Shown: positions 47,268 to 59,276 of the stretch, piece after piece
Position numbering within the stretch: position 1 is the first letter of the stretch
How the letters are laid out: each line of letters begins with the position of its first letter
Source of the DNA: Pyxicephalus adspersus
Taxonomy: Eukaryota > Chordata > Amphibia > Anura > Pyxicephalidae
Assembly: GCF_032062135.1 (NCBI RefSeq)
Contig: NC_092860.1
Coordinates: forward strand, 69,291,968 to 69,355,967
Reading direction: 5' to 3'
Length of the DNA: 64,000 nucleotides
Program-made: the position numbers and the translations under genes
The notes under the pieces: model-generated
Told to the model about the DNA's origin: nothing
Databases searched by the model: none
What the model saw: only the letters and a program-made list of their open reading frames with translations

Positions 47268-50200
47268 TGGATTGGAGCTCCCCTCCACCCCATCCACTGC
47301 AGGCTACTTCACCGGATCTTGAGCCTGTGAAGTGTTTCCACCACGACAGACAAAGGAGGATTCCAGGACGACCAGACTACAAGGTAGGTTCCAAGCAAAG
47401 AAGTGACCTCTTTATCTTATTTCATATTCTCTGGAACTTACACCCCCCCTCCCATCCCAATCTAGTAGACCTCCTCCACACAGAGTATAGTCTTGCTTTG
47501 TAACAACTCTAACCTTGCCATCAACCTGAAGCTTGATAAAATCTCCAACAACCCCCTCACTTTAAAACACTTGCAGGGAGTGTACATGCGTGGGGGACAC
47601 GTGTGGATGTTTCCCTAGTCAGCTCCGTGCCTCTCCAGTCTTCCTCACCTTCTACTCAGCTGATCATGGCTCCACAGGTCGGATCCTCTACTAACAGCAC
47701 ACATCTTTTGGTTGCACATCATGAAGGGAAAGCAGCCACAGAAATCCAAGGAGCGGTTGAACAGAGCAACACCTTTGTCATCTAAGATGGCGGGGGACAA
47801 GCAGCCCCCTCTTCAGCACGCTCTCCAGCAGCACACTGCACAGCCAGCATCTAAGAGGCAATCCAAGCCATCCTAATCCCCAGCAGTTATAGAGCATTCT
47901 GACAGTGATGATCCTGTGGAGAGAGGTAAGATTATAACCTCCTCTCCTGAAATATTGCATGCTGCCATGTGCTCCCCTGTCCATTAAGTCCACACTGAGG
48001 ATTCAGCCTCCCCCATCCCCCCACCCCTTCTCCTCTCAAGATACAGACTTATTGCTTAGAGTCCTTCCTAAAGCAAAAGTTCAGGACCCCTCCAGTCCTG
48101 ATAGTATTCCTGCAGCCCAAACTCACGCCACTGTGTATTTTGGTGCTAACCCTAATAGCCAGATTTGCAGCATTGTTGGAGAGGGAATTGGCCATTATTA
48201 AGATCACTACTGACCTGAAACAGGACTTCATTCCCTGGGTCAACGCCTAGATTTAATGGAAATCGTTCCAGGTGTGATAATTTTAGAATCTGGGGCTTAC
48301 CTGAAAATAATAATCTTGATTCTACAGTAAAAGCAATTCTTAAATCTATGCTGCCATCCTGTAATGATCTACATCGGCCTTGTCCCCAGCTACTATACAG
48401 AGAAGGACATTAAAACTCCTTTTTCAGGCTTTACTTTCACACATTAGATAATCGCTGGGCCTTTCCTTTTCGGCAATGTTTAAACTATCAGAACATAATA
48501 TATGCAGTTTCCACTTTCCTGGAAGGTGAAAATCTGCTCAAGGACTTAGGAATTATTTCCATGGATCCTTCTTCTAAATCACCAGCAGAGGGAGCTGTGT
48601 CACCACTTTTTCCTACTGGGACTCAAGTGCAACCATCTTCAAAACTAGAAGAAAGAGCTCTTGAACTTCTGGGTATTCTTCAATCAACATGTAAGAAGAG
48701 TTATCCTTTTCAGAGGATTTGAGATACCTGCTTCTTTTCTCTACCAAGCCGTAGACTTTAATGATATCCTTTTTTCATTGCGTTTAAAGTTAGCTGTATG
48801 AATATTGAGTTTAAGAGCAGTTTATTGTTTTTTTTTATTTTTTCCTAATCTTTTCTTACCTATACGGATAGAAGATCAGAGGGGGTAAACATGGCCTCCT
48901 GTGGAGCGGTGGCATGCTTTTTTTCCATAGGACCCACCGCTGCCCTTTCCAGGAATAAATTCGGTGACAGGAGTCACAAAACAGGAAAGTTGTTTTAGAG
49001 GCATTTCATGACTTAACAAACTATATATGAAGCGCCCTATTCCATATCAGAAGCTAAAATGGAGTCTTTTCTTTCCAAACCATGGGGTTTGGCCCGGCGT
49101 TCCTTAGAGTGATTACTTCCTTATACTCAACACCTTCAGCAAGAATAGCAATGAAGGTGTAATACCCTCATTTAATCAAAATTAGCAGAGGTACTAGGCA
49201 GGGTTGCCCTTTATCTCCCCTACTGTTCGCCTTAGCAATTGAAACCCTAGCGAGAAGTAAAAGACTTAACCCAGATATTAAGGGGGTCAAATGTGGACCT
49301 ACAAAACATAAATGAGGCTTTGTTTGCGGATGACGCCTTAATGTATGTTTCGGCGCCACTAATTTCCTTACCTAACCTGTTTAAAGAGTTGGATATGTTT
49401 TCAGAAGTTTCAGAACTAAAAATTATTAGGGATAAATCAGTGGCCCTCAACATCTCATTCTCGGAATCTGTAGTAACACAACCTAAAGGGAACTTTGATT
49501 TTAAGTGGAATACTAAAGCCAACTATCCTCCCCCTTTGTTCCGCACAATAGCAAGAGACTTAAACAGATGACATTCTTCCCCTTCTTCATGGTTTGGAAG
49601 AATAGCAATGATTAAAATGAGTATTTTACCTAGACTATCCAGTGCTCAACCCAGAATTTTTTTTAAGCCGGGTGGGAAGAAATTGTAGGTGGGTGGGAGC
49701 CCCTGTATTGTGACCAAACTCTTTAGTAACCACCCAAAAACAGCCGGGTGGGTGCTGAAAAGTGCCGGGTGGTACACCCAGCTAAAAGGGCCTAGGGAGA
49801 ACCCTGCTATCATATCTATTTAGGACGCTCCCTATAGTGATCCCTAAAATGATTCTTCGAAACATACAGAACAAGCTACTCAAATTTGTATGGGGCAACA
49901 AACAACACCGTATAAATGCGTCAACGTTGTACACCCCAAACAAATTGGGAGTTCCCAATATAGCACTAGAGAGCGGCGCAAAAAGCAGCTCTAGGACAGA
50001 TCACTATACCACATCCTAGAAGCCCTAGCTTGCCCTTCCATACCGATAGAGGTACTTATGAACAAAAGAACAATTACAAACTTCACTCCCAACATGCTCC
50101 TCTTACACCTCTTTGGAAAAACCCTAAATGTCTTCCTGGATGCGATCAGGGTCGATTTCGGAGGTGGTGCAACAAGGGGTTTTTCCGCGTTGGAGATTTG

Positions 50201-50538
50201 TTAGATGGGAAAGCCATCCTTAGTTGTTCACCTACAATTCGCCCTCCTGCCAGCGGAAGTTTTTAGGTACAATCACATCAGATCCTTTATCTAAAATAAG
50301 CTTAAAGGGCTGTCTCCTCATTACCAGAGCACTGCTTTTGAAAAATCTTGTAGCATGATCATTGAAGCTAATGAGATGAGATCAGCAGTCTATAGCACAC
50401 TATTTCCTCAAGACAAAAAACTTTTTTACATGAAACAATGGGAAGCGGATTATTGTTTGTAATTTATAATTGGAAATTTAATAATATTTTTTGAAAAATA
50501 ATAAAAATAATAAATAATAAATAAAAAAAAAAAAAAAC
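47268..50538 (+). mobile_element. L1/Tx1-like LINE (duplication unit 2)
   Basis: Copy of 39285-42555 carried by the duplication, including the FADD motif at about 49325 and the A-rich tail. The short CTATC-flanked element is at 49640-49806. Confidence 0.75.
49640..49806. mobile_element. Short DNA transposon with CTATC duplication (unit 2)
   Basis: Second copy of 41657-41823, inherited with the duplication rather than inserted separately: same target site and same ends. Confidence 0.7.
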
Positions 50539-51556
50539 ATTTGCAGATATTCGAACACTGTTGATCTCTAGGGAGAACTCGTATCCTGCAACTATACTAC
50601 CCTGCAATTTTCACCACGGGAAACGATTGTTCATTATAGTTTCTAGCCAAAGCAAGTGAGGGATGAACAAACAGGGTTAAGAACACAGCAGCTGTTCTAT
50701 GTTGAAGGGGAAGGCAACCACCGAAAACACATCAGATTCTCGGACATTAATCAGATGTGTGTGTATATAACTTTACAATATTTGGATTTAGAACTATTCC
50801 AACGCTTATACAGCCACTCTTCATGCTAAAGATACGGAAGAATAAGTTTAAAAAGCTGGTAAATTCCTCATAACAGGAAACTGCTCTGGCCCAGAAGGCC
50901 ATTACACATTATCCCACAAGAAACTGATAATACCTTGTCCAGTTAAAATCAATCCATTAAACAAGCTCCTTCTCTACCACCAAATTCCCCCAAAGCCATA
51001 TTTGCCATTATACCTAAACCCTCTTCTAATGTACATTTCTGGTTTAATTGCTAAGCAACCTTCCGGCTTAGCAGACACATACATTTCAGAAAAAAATTTA
51101 GCTGGCATAATTTATTTCCCATTCTGTATGGTACTCCTCAGGAATGCCCTTTTAAGTTCATTTTAATTTTTGAACCTTGTGGTAGCCATACATGCCAACC
51201 CTAACCAAAAATCATAAAACCATGTTCTTTTGCAGATTATGTCCTGATGAAAATGTCAACTACTCATATTTCTCTACCTATTTGATATCCCACTAACTAC
51301 TATGAATCTTTTACATTTCTCCCTGTCAAATTTGACTTTCTTTGTTCAAACTTTCCCTTGTCAAAATAATTTATCTCATCTACTAAAAATAATAAATTTG
51401 GTAATAGGTAATATGGTTTAAATAAATAATTATCATCTGGATGGTATTTTGCTATAACAATGCATTTGTTGTATTTTGGTCTGCTACAAAAAAAAATTAT
51501 GGGGAACATAAAAATGGAACCCAAACTGAAATGAAAAAAAAAAATTGTGATCTAAC

Positions 51557-51992
51557 CTTGCTCCAGGTAAAAGTGCCCAGTAAGTTGTTATCTCCAAATG
51601 GGTTATCTGTATTGGTGTAACCCATGTACTCTTTTCCCCAGCCCATGTTCTCCCGCTTCTTTCTCTCTTTAGCTTCCTTTTTGGCTAAACGTCTGGCTCT
51701 TTTTTCCTCTGGTGTTTCCATAGCTTTCATAATCTCCTTTTTTTTTCTGTTTTCCTCTTTTAGATTAAAGAACTCCTGCAAAGTAGGACCTTCAAAAGAA
51801 AACTTTGGATTTTGTGACCTAGTTGGTGATGAAGAGGAAACTGAAGACACCGAACACTTAGATGTGGATCTTCTTTCTCTGTTTTTCATTGCACTTCTAT
51901 CACTTTGATCCGATTCAGATGAAGATTGATGTTTCTTCTGTCTCTTTTCTCTGCTTCTTTTTCTATCTTTGTTCCTTTCATTGGATCTTGAT
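51557..51992 (-). pseudogene. CACTIN: CACTIN exon 2, distal duplicate
   Basis: Same sequence as 43574-44009, with intact acceptor and donor. It belongs to a partial 5' gene copy without exons 3-9 of its own. If a transcript from the distal promoter spliced both exon 2 copies together, the second would be read in the wrong phase and meet a TGA at its fifth codon. Confidence 0.85.
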
Positions 51993-54154
51993 CTTAAATG
52001 AAAAAAAAAAAACAAAACAGAAATCAAGAGAAGACAAACACAGTATATGCTTAAAACAGGTTGTTAAGTGCAGGAAAAACCTGGGAAGACTGGGGTTATA
52101 GGTAAAAAAATAGTGTGTGCCATATAAAGTACCTAAAAATACCCTTTAGGCCAACATGAGCATGTACAATTTTAACACAACAAGGGCAACAATTCAAGGC
52201 TGAACATGCACTACACAATCGGTCCAGTTATATACAGCAGATTACTACGTTGTGTACAACTTGTTTTACAATACATAGTCTAAATTCTGTATTCTGCACT
52301 GCATATTACACTATGAGAAGAGTGCCCATTTCCAACAGGAGATGTCAGGCATATAAGATACAAAGCTACTGAAACATTTTGGAAAAATAGTGTGCATATA
52401 AGTAGCAGGAAGAAAAATTGTACAGAACTCTCAGAGCTCAGAAGGAATAACTGTGGGAAAGATGTGTAAGATAGGAGAGCAATGAGTATGTCTGCAGGCA
52501 GAATTTGAATGGAGAAGAATGCAGACATTATGCAGGGACCAGAATGTGCAGGATAAAAGTATAAAGAATATAACAGTGAGCAATATGTGAGGGAGAGTAA
52601 ACGGTAGGATAAGAGGCTATGTGCAGAAGAAGACTATGGAGAGTTTTACAGGGAAAGCTTGAGCAGGACAGGAGAGTATAAGATACTGGGCAGTATGTAC
52701 AGAAAAGAAGTGCTAAGGAGATATATATATATATAAGCAATATTTGTGGACAAAGATGCAAAGGGGGAGAAAGGGAGCAGTACATGTAGGAGAAGAATGT
52801 AAACATGCAAACAAGTAAAGACTAGTGATACAGAGAACACTTCCACGTATTTTATGTAAAATTCTTTAGTATAAATCCCCAGCACACAATAATGGGACTG
52901 ATGCTAAATCTTTCATATCCTGCAGAGAAAAAAAAATTATCCTGTGGTGGGGTGGTAAGGGGCAGAGAAAGTCCGGATTATGTGACAAGAAAGAAAAGGG
53001 CAGCACTGGACAGAACAGTGAGCACCGTAAAGAAGAGGGAAGCCAAGCCAGCAGGAGACTTGTTGGGCTTGTCTGTGGATGGTTCAATTCCAGATGCCTA
53101 GCAGTTGCCAGATGTCACTCAGGAGCATCAAAGTGTACCAAACTCAGAATTTTCACTTCACATAAAAGGGTAGACAACCCTTTTATTAAAAGTAAAAATT
53201 CTGTTTTTTTTTTTTTTTTTTTTTAATTGCAACACCATTTTTTTAAAAAAAGGAAAAGATTACGGCACCTGGCGCTTTGGTGCCAGCCAGCGGACAGATA
53301 CTGGGAAGACGTGGGACGGATCGACTGCTCTGTGGAAATAAAGGCAAGTGTGATTTTTTTTTTGTTTTTTGAGGAGTTTTGGGTTTACTTCCGCTTTAAA
53401 TGTCACAGTTTTCACTGTGAACTAAGCCTAAATTGCGATGACACACAAAACTTGGAATACTAGGAAGTTGGATCAAGGGGCACTGGACAGTTGGGACAAA
53501 ATTCAAAAGGATGGTAAAACTGGATATACTAAGGGGTGGGAATTCAGCGAGTAACACTGATCTAACCAGCCCGGGCTATTCATTTTGCACTGTGTCCATC
53601 ATCATAGTCCCACAGGTGGTGGTATAACCAATAATCCAGATTTACAATCTTTGCTGTGTCCTTCTTTCCAAATTAAAGAGAAAAGCTGCGTTAGTGGCCC
53701 ACAAGCCACATGTTACCGAGTACAAAATACACAAGATTTATAGACTACAGGTAGTAGGACGCTTCCTTTCCAGTTTTACAGAACCTAAAATTTGTAAAAG
53801 CAGAGATCCAAAGAAACAAGAGAGGGCTACTTAGCTGTTCAAATAATGTGATCTTTGGCAGATTACTGAATATTTGTAGCATGAAAAATAAAATGTAATT
53901 GGTTTATATTTTTCTTTTCCTGCAACAGAAATTGGACATGTAACCTACAATATATTCCAGTCACTGAATGAGAAAACCTGGGCCAGAGGCAGATAGGCTG
54001 GAAAGGTCTGCATTCCATGTGTTGTGTGCCATGACATACCTAATACACCGTGCAATGAAACCAGAGGAAGCAATACAGCTGTGCAAGCCTGGGCTTCCAT
54101 GTCTTGTAGGAAAGATGTCAGTGCTGCTAAATAAGATTTCTGCTTCCCACTTAC
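51993..54154. other. CACTIN intron 1 (distal duplicate)
   Basis: Copy of 44010-46171, with the same family Y and Z repeats near 53083-53543. Confidence 0.6.
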
Positions 54155-54396
54155 CTGGATTTCTGTGCCCTCTTCATCCTCTTGCCATGGCTGCGGGACC
54201 TGCGCCTTCTCTGTTTTGCGTTCTCCCAACTACCGGAACGGCACCGATCTCGTTCCCTGCTATCGGATGAAGTCCTTTCCTTTTTCTGCTTCTTCTTGGA
54301 CTCAAAGTCAGAACTATCAGAGCTACAAGATGGGCCTCGGCTCCGGCTTTTCACACTCCAATGTTTTCGTGCTGGTGAGCGCGAACCTGACGGCAT
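54155..54396 (-). pseudogene. CACTIN: CACTIN exon 1, distal duplicate
   Basis: Same sequence as 46172-46413: intact start codon context, intact coding frame and GTAAGT donor. It could be transcribed. A full-length protein would need the proximal exon 2 copy, or the distal one, to be skipped. Confidence 0.85.
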
Positions 54397-54835
54397 GGCT
54401 ACTTTGTCACAGCGCTCTTCTTTTTAAATCTAATCTGCCCAAAGGAAAGACAAACCATGGAATAACATAGCCGCGTACAAACACAACGTATGAAAACTTC
54501 CGCTGTACGGACGGTGGACGTTCGAATAGAATTGTTTGAAGGGGGCGGTGTTTGCGTAAGGGGCGGTGCTTGTGATGTGACGCAATACGTACAGAGAATT
54601 GTGGGGGATTGCAGCTGCGTGTTTGTGACTGCAGTGAAGGATTTCCTGGCTGATCTCTCCAACCCAGGCCGCCTGTCAGTGAGCAGAGTATTGCAGGCTT
54701 TTTTTGTCTTTTTTTACTTTTCTTACTACTTCTACTACTACTACTACTACTTCGCACTACTTTTGCACATTTTGTTTTGGGTAAAGATCTATTTTCACTC
54801 CTAAACGATTGTTTAATTGTCAGAGCGCAACAAGG
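54397..54835. promoter_or_regulatory. CACTIN promoter region (distal duplicate)
   Basis: Copy of 46414-46852 with the same ETS-like, GC-box and CRE-like sites and (CTA)n tract. It directly abuts the long minisatellite. If a plus-strand transcript starts here, its first exon could end at CAAG|GTGAGG (54833-54839). Confidence 0.55.
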
Positions 54836-55725
54836 TGAGGGGGTGTGATTTAGGGGTACAGGGGCACACCTGGTGGAATTTGCAATCTAGGGATATAAGG
54901 CGGAGAGTGCGATCTAGAGGTACAGGTGAGCAACTTGTAGGGGTACCTAAAGGGGGTGCGATCTAGAGATATAGGCGACCACCTAGTAGGGAGTTGTAAT
55001 CTAGGGGCACAGGATGGCACCTGGCTGGGGGGGGGGGGGGGTATTTAATCTGAGGGGTACAGGGTAGCACATGGGAGGTTAGATCTGGGGGCACAGGAGG
55101 TCAGCTGGTGAGGGTACAGTAGGCCAATTGGTGGGGGAGAGTGCGATCTAGAGGTACAGGAGAGCAACTTGTAGGGATGCGATCTAGGGGTACAGGAGGG
55201 CACTTGGTGGGGTGATGCTAACTTGGCGTACAGGAGGGATGCAATATTGGGGTACAGAAGAGCACCTGGTGGGGGGTGCAATATAGGGGTACAAGGGAGT
55301 ACTTGGTTGAGTGATGCAATCTAGAGGTACAGGGGGTACCCCTGGTAGCGTGATGCAATCTAGGGGTATTGGGGCACCTGGTGTAGGGAATGCGATCTAC
55401 AGGGTACAGGAGAGCACATTGGGGGATGGGATCTGGAGGCACAGGAGAGCACCTAGTGGGGGGTGCGATCTAGGGGTACAGGAGAGCACCTGATGGGGAG
55501 GGGGATATAATCTAAGGGGTGGAGGGGTAGGATCTGGGGGCACAGGATAACACCTGGTGGGGGGATGCAATCTAGGGATACAGGGTAGTGCCTGGGGAGG
55601 TACGATCTAGCAGTACAGGATAGAACCTGGTGGGTATGATCTAGGGCTAGAGGAGAGCACCTAGTGGGGGGGTGTGATCCAGGAGTAATGAAGAGCACCT
55701 GGTGGGGAGGGGGTGTGATCTAGGG

Positions 55726-55978
55726 CAGCGGTCGCCAACTGGTGGTCCGCAGCTCTGTCGGTTGCGTCCCCTAGCGGGGTCAGAAGAAGGACCCCATGTC
55801 TCCTGTACAGAATGCAGGCTCAGGGAAGTGGGCGGGTTGTGTCTCTGGAAGTGACATCATGACGTCACTAAAGGGGAAGTTTCTTCCCCTTCGAGTGACA
55901 CGTGGCCCCCCCGCACATGCGCAGTGCGGAGCCGGTAAATTTGGTTGTCCGCTGGTCCTAAAATATTGTCGACCACTG
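55726..55978. mobile_element. hAT-like MITE 1 in the minisatellite
   Basis: 253 bases. Ends CAGCGGTCGCCAACTGG and the complement of TTGTCGACCACTG. Flanked by a perfect 8-bp duplication ATCTAGGG (55718-55725 and 55979-55986), which is also the core of the minisatellite unit. Contains tgacatcatgacgtcacta. No transposase. Confidence 0.88.
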
Positions 55979-55986
55979 ATCTAGGG

Positions 55987-56214
55987 CAGTGGTCGCCACC
56001 GTTCCGTACCGGGAATGAGCGGGGAGCTTGGTCTCACTTAAAGGGAAAGAAACGTTCCCTTTAGTGACATCACAATGCCAGAACCAGCCCACTCTACTAT
56101 CACAGGTCTGAGCCTACTTCCGTGAGCCTGGGATCTGTACGGGGGCATGGTCCGCGGCTCTAGCCAGAGCCGCGGAGTTTGTCCCCTGTACAGACCACCG
56201 GTTGGCGACAGCTG
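55987..56214. mobile_element. hAT-like MITE 2 in the minisatellite
   Basis: 228 bases. Ends CAGTGGTCGCCACCG and the complement of CCGGTTGGCGACAGCTG. Flanked by ATCTAGGG on the left (shared with MITE 1) and ATCTTTGG on the right. Related in ends and in the gacatcac core to MITE 1, but clearly diverged, so not a simple tandem copy. Confidence 0.82.
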
Positions 56215-57086
56215 ATCTTTGGGGTACAGGAGATACCTGGTAGGGGGTGCAACCTAGGGGTAGAAGGGAGCACCTGATTGGGGGGGGAGTGCAATCTAGG
56301 GGTAGAGAAAAGCACCTGTGGGGCAGGAGTTGATTTTTTTTAGTACAGGAGGGCACCTGGTGGGGGGTTTGCAATCTGTGGGTACAAGAAGACACTTGGT
56401 GGGGGTTATTCAATCCTAAGGTACAGGAGGGCACCTGGTAGGGGGGTGGGATGTCGTCTTGAGGTTCAAGAAATATTTGGCTGTGCAAGAGAGCCCATGA
56501 GGGATCAGGAGAGCACGATGGGGGTTGGGATCTGGGCAGGTTGCAGGGGAGCACATAAGGGGTGGCATCTGGGGCAGTGCAGGAGAATTCTTTTAGGGGT
56601 GGGATGTGGGGCAATGTAGGAAAGTGCAAAAGGAGTGGCATCTGGGTTTTAAGAAAGTACATAGGGGTAGCATATGGAGAGATGCATTTTGAAGCAGAAG
56701 AATGCAACATGTAGGATCTGGGGGGGGGTTGCAGGACAGTGCATGGGGGGTGAAATCTGGGGTGCAAGGGAGGTGTGTGATATAGGGGTGCAGGAGAATT
56801 CATGGTGGGGTAGGATCTGGGGGCACAAAGAGACATCTGGAGGAGCAGAAGAGTACATGGAGTGCAGGTGAGAACATGGAGATGGAATCTGAGAGTGAAA
56901 GAGCGAGTGCGATCTGTCAGTGCAGAAGAGTGCTTGGGAGTGCAAAAGAAAACATGGGGGTGGGACTGGGGGGGAGGGCAAGGAGTGTAAGGAGGGTGTG
57001 GGAAATAGTGTACAAGAGGGCATACAGGGTGGGACCTGTGGTTGTTTATTTGGCTGAAATTACTTTTTTTTTTTTTTTTTTTGCAG

Positions 57087-57242
57087 TATAGACATGTCAT
57101 AGGAGAGACATCATCAACTTCAATATTAACCAATGAGGGGTGCTTAAAAAGGAAAATGGATAAGTGTGAAGCTAAAATCTTGAGAGATGAAGATCAGCAC
57201 CATGTGATTAAAGTGACCGAGGGCAGTGACATAATTGTGTAA
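57087..57242 (+). CDS. Possible terminal coding exon of an unidentified plus-strand gene
   Basis: A T run of about 19 bases ending ttgcag forms a strong acceptor at 57086. The frame then stays open for 51 codons to TAA at 57240-57242. The peptide is hydrophilic and protein-like (GETSSTSILTNEG, KRKMDKCEAKILRDEDQ, HHVIKVTEGSDIIV). I do not recognise it. A divergent first exon at the distal CACTIN promoter (donor about 54836) would make the minisatellite its intron. It may be a fragment of a repeat or chance. Confidence 0.3.
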   Translation, partial: YRHVIGETSSTSILTNEGCLKRKMDKCEAKILRDEDQHHVIKVTEGSDIIV

Positions 57243-57684
57243 TGTGGCTAATCAAAGTGCTGTAGATTGAGGATTTAGGGATTAGATCTGTACAGTATAT
57301 TCTTCTGTTGCTTTAATGCATCACCTTCACCTTTCATGTTGATGAGCACATAATATAATGGGTGATTACTTCAAAAAATCCAAATTCCACTTTCAGCAGT
57401 AATCAACCCTTGCAGTGGGTCTTTCTTTCCGGTGTATATGTTGTAATGTAGTTTATCTGGATGGATGTACTAATGATGCGATGAAGGAAAATTCCTGGTA
57501 GAGGGAGAAGAGTTTATGTCATGTTAGACACGGACATTAAAGAGGAACTCTAAACTCTATTGTATCTGTATGGGGGATCTCTGACATCCAGGTCAGGCAG
57601 CATAGTGGAGTGCTTAGAATGTAAGGGCTGGTTTCATGTTTCTAACATAAAAAGAATGACAAGTGTAGGATACTTCTTTCCAAA
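57243..57684. other. Unassigned, possible 3' untranslated region
   Basis: Follows the stop of the possible plus-strand exon. No poly-A signal close by; the nearest clear AATAAA on the plus strand is at about 58383. Confidence 0.3.
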
Positions 57685-57686
57685 TA

Positions 57687-57886
57687 CCGTATTTTTCGGA
57701 CCATAAGACGCACTTTTTTTCCCCCTAAAGTGGGGGGAAAATCAGGGTGCGTCTTATGGTCCGAATGCATATTTTTTTACGCTGGATCTCAGGGGAAATC
57801 AAATGAATTTTTTTTTTCTTGTTTTCCCGTGCGGAAAACCTGGTGCGTCTTATAGTCCGGAGCGTCTAATGGTCCGAAAAATACGG
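57687..57886. mobile_element. Mariner-like MITE (CCGTATTTTTCGGACC ends)
   Basis: 200 bases. Near-perfect inverted ends CCGTATTTTTCGGACCATAA and the complement of TGGTCCGAAAAATACGG, flanked by TA. Internal gcgtcttatggtccg repeats give an almost hairpin-like molecule. A fragment of a related element starts at 62502 (CCGTATTTTTCGGCGTATAA). Confidence 0.85.
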
Positions 57887-57994
57887 TAGTGTATGTGTAT
57901 AAACATGCTAATTTTATGGAAGGTGAATATATTGTTTTTTGGTGACAGTCCTGTATACATCAGTCATTTACTTTTGTTATGTTTTGATGTATTA

Positions 57995-58320
57995 TTATTA
58001 TACAGTATTTATATGGTGTCATCATATTACACAGTGCTTTACAATGTCCATAGTCATGTCATTAGCTGTCCCTCAGTCGTGCTCACAATCTAATGTCCTT
58101 ACCATAGTCATATGTTAATGTCTTTATGTATGCAGTTTTTTTTTTACAGTCTAGACAGTCTAAGGTCAGTTTTGGGAGGAATGCCAAATAACCTAACTGC
58201 ATGTTTCTGGAATGTGGGTGGAAACCGGAGGAAACCCACCCAAACACGGGGAGAACCTGCAAACTAGGACCGAGCGCTGCAAAGGCTAGATTGCTAACCT
58301 CTGAGCCACTGTGCTTCCCA
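57995..58320 (-). mobile_element. tRNA-derived SINE, second copy
   Basis: On the minus strand: gtggctcagaggttagcaa head, then the body with the complement of cacaatctaatgtccttacc and atgtttctggaatgtggg. Same family and orientation as 24240-24546. This copy has lost the B-box-like ttcgaa. Confidence 0.75.
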
Positions 58321-59272
58321 TGTAGGTAGCTATTTCATAATGCATTAGATATTTCAGTAAAAAATGTTTTCCATAGGATCTTAATAAAACATTTTAACAC
58401 AATTGTGTTTATTTTTCGTGACTATGACTAAAGGTTTTTAGCGTATATGACTCTGATTTTAATATATAATAAACATTTCCTTGCATAAGGGTTCAAACAC
58501 AAGTTTTTATGTTAAAAGGAAGGTGAATTAACACCTTCTTACCTGCAATCTATAGAAATGGTTGCACAGTACCATACCGAGACAGTGTGATGTAGCAGAA
58601 ATCACTTATTACTGCTGCTGGTTCTGGGACAACACTAGAACATGCAAATGTCCCGCCATGTACATGTTATAATACTAGTTCCTGATATAATGATAACATG
58701 GCATTATGTGGAAGAAAAAAATGTCAATTATTGACCCCTATTTACAAACATGTCTAAAACTAGAGAACATTGATCAAGAGAGAGCCTGGGTGATTTAGTA
58801 AAGCTAGACTGCATTTCCAAAAAATCCTACTGAATTATAGCAGGCAATGGAATAAAAAAGCTAATTAAACATCCAGTTCTATACATAGAGAACTGTTTTA
58901 TTACAAAAAGAAAAATTGTGCTGTGCACACTGCTATGTTTTGCTGATTTTTCACTGGACTTACAATAATTCTTAGTGTAAGATTGCAAACTATTGCCACA
59001 TACAATAGATCACTTTTATTAATTCCAATCCAGGTATGTTGAATTACCAAGGTTCTGCCATGATGATCTATCTCCAGTCTTAGTGTTAAGTCTAGGTCAT
59101 TGTGTCTTGGGCAACTAAAGACCCATTAAACCCATGCGTGGTTCTGCATTTCTCAATGATGGCTCCAGCCAAGAACAAATTAAAATCCATTATTTTCAAT
59201 AGGCCAAGTTTGTGAAAACAAAATGACCCATTTTACCACAATACAACACACAACAACTCATAAAAGAAAGCA
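58321..59272. other. Unassigned intergenic sequence
   Basis: No coding frame or recognised repeat. Contains AATAAAACATTTTAACAC at about 58383, a possible plus-strand poly-A signal. Confidence 0.4.
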
Positions 59273-59276
59273 TTAA

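Larger units (their letters stand above)
47077..55049. repeat. Tandem duplication, unit 2 (7,973 bp)
   Basis: Second direct copy of 39094-47063, 3 bases longer through a poly-G difference. It lies upstream of the functional CACTIN start in the minus-strand sense. It contains its own promoter, exon 1, exon 2 and a truncated intron 2. Confidence 0.97.
54836..57050. repeat. G-rich minisatellite, about 2.2 kb
   Basis: Degenerate tandem array with a unit of roughly 35-45 bases, consensus like gatctaggggtacaggagag then cacctggtggggggtgc. Later units drift (aggagagtacatgg, ggtgggatctgggg). Strongly G-rich on the plus strand with many GGGG runs, so G-quadruplexes are plausible. It creates long proline-rich frames on the minus strand, including one of 339 codons (56114-57133), which are by-products of the repeat. 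Two hAT-like MITEs interrupt it. Confidence 0.93.

Noticed and set aside
55045..55698. Further minus-strand proline-rich frames (55045-55281, 55218-55442, 55453-55698)
   Set aside because: Same minisatellite translated in other frames.
54836..57050. CRISPR-like array
   Set aside because: Units are degenerate, without unique spacers of constant length, and the genome is vertebrate; it is a minisatellite.
56114..57133. 339-codon minus-strand proline/serine-rich reading frame
   Set aside because: It lies wholly on the minisatellite and its two MITEs; the peptide is the translated repeat. No splice or promoter support.
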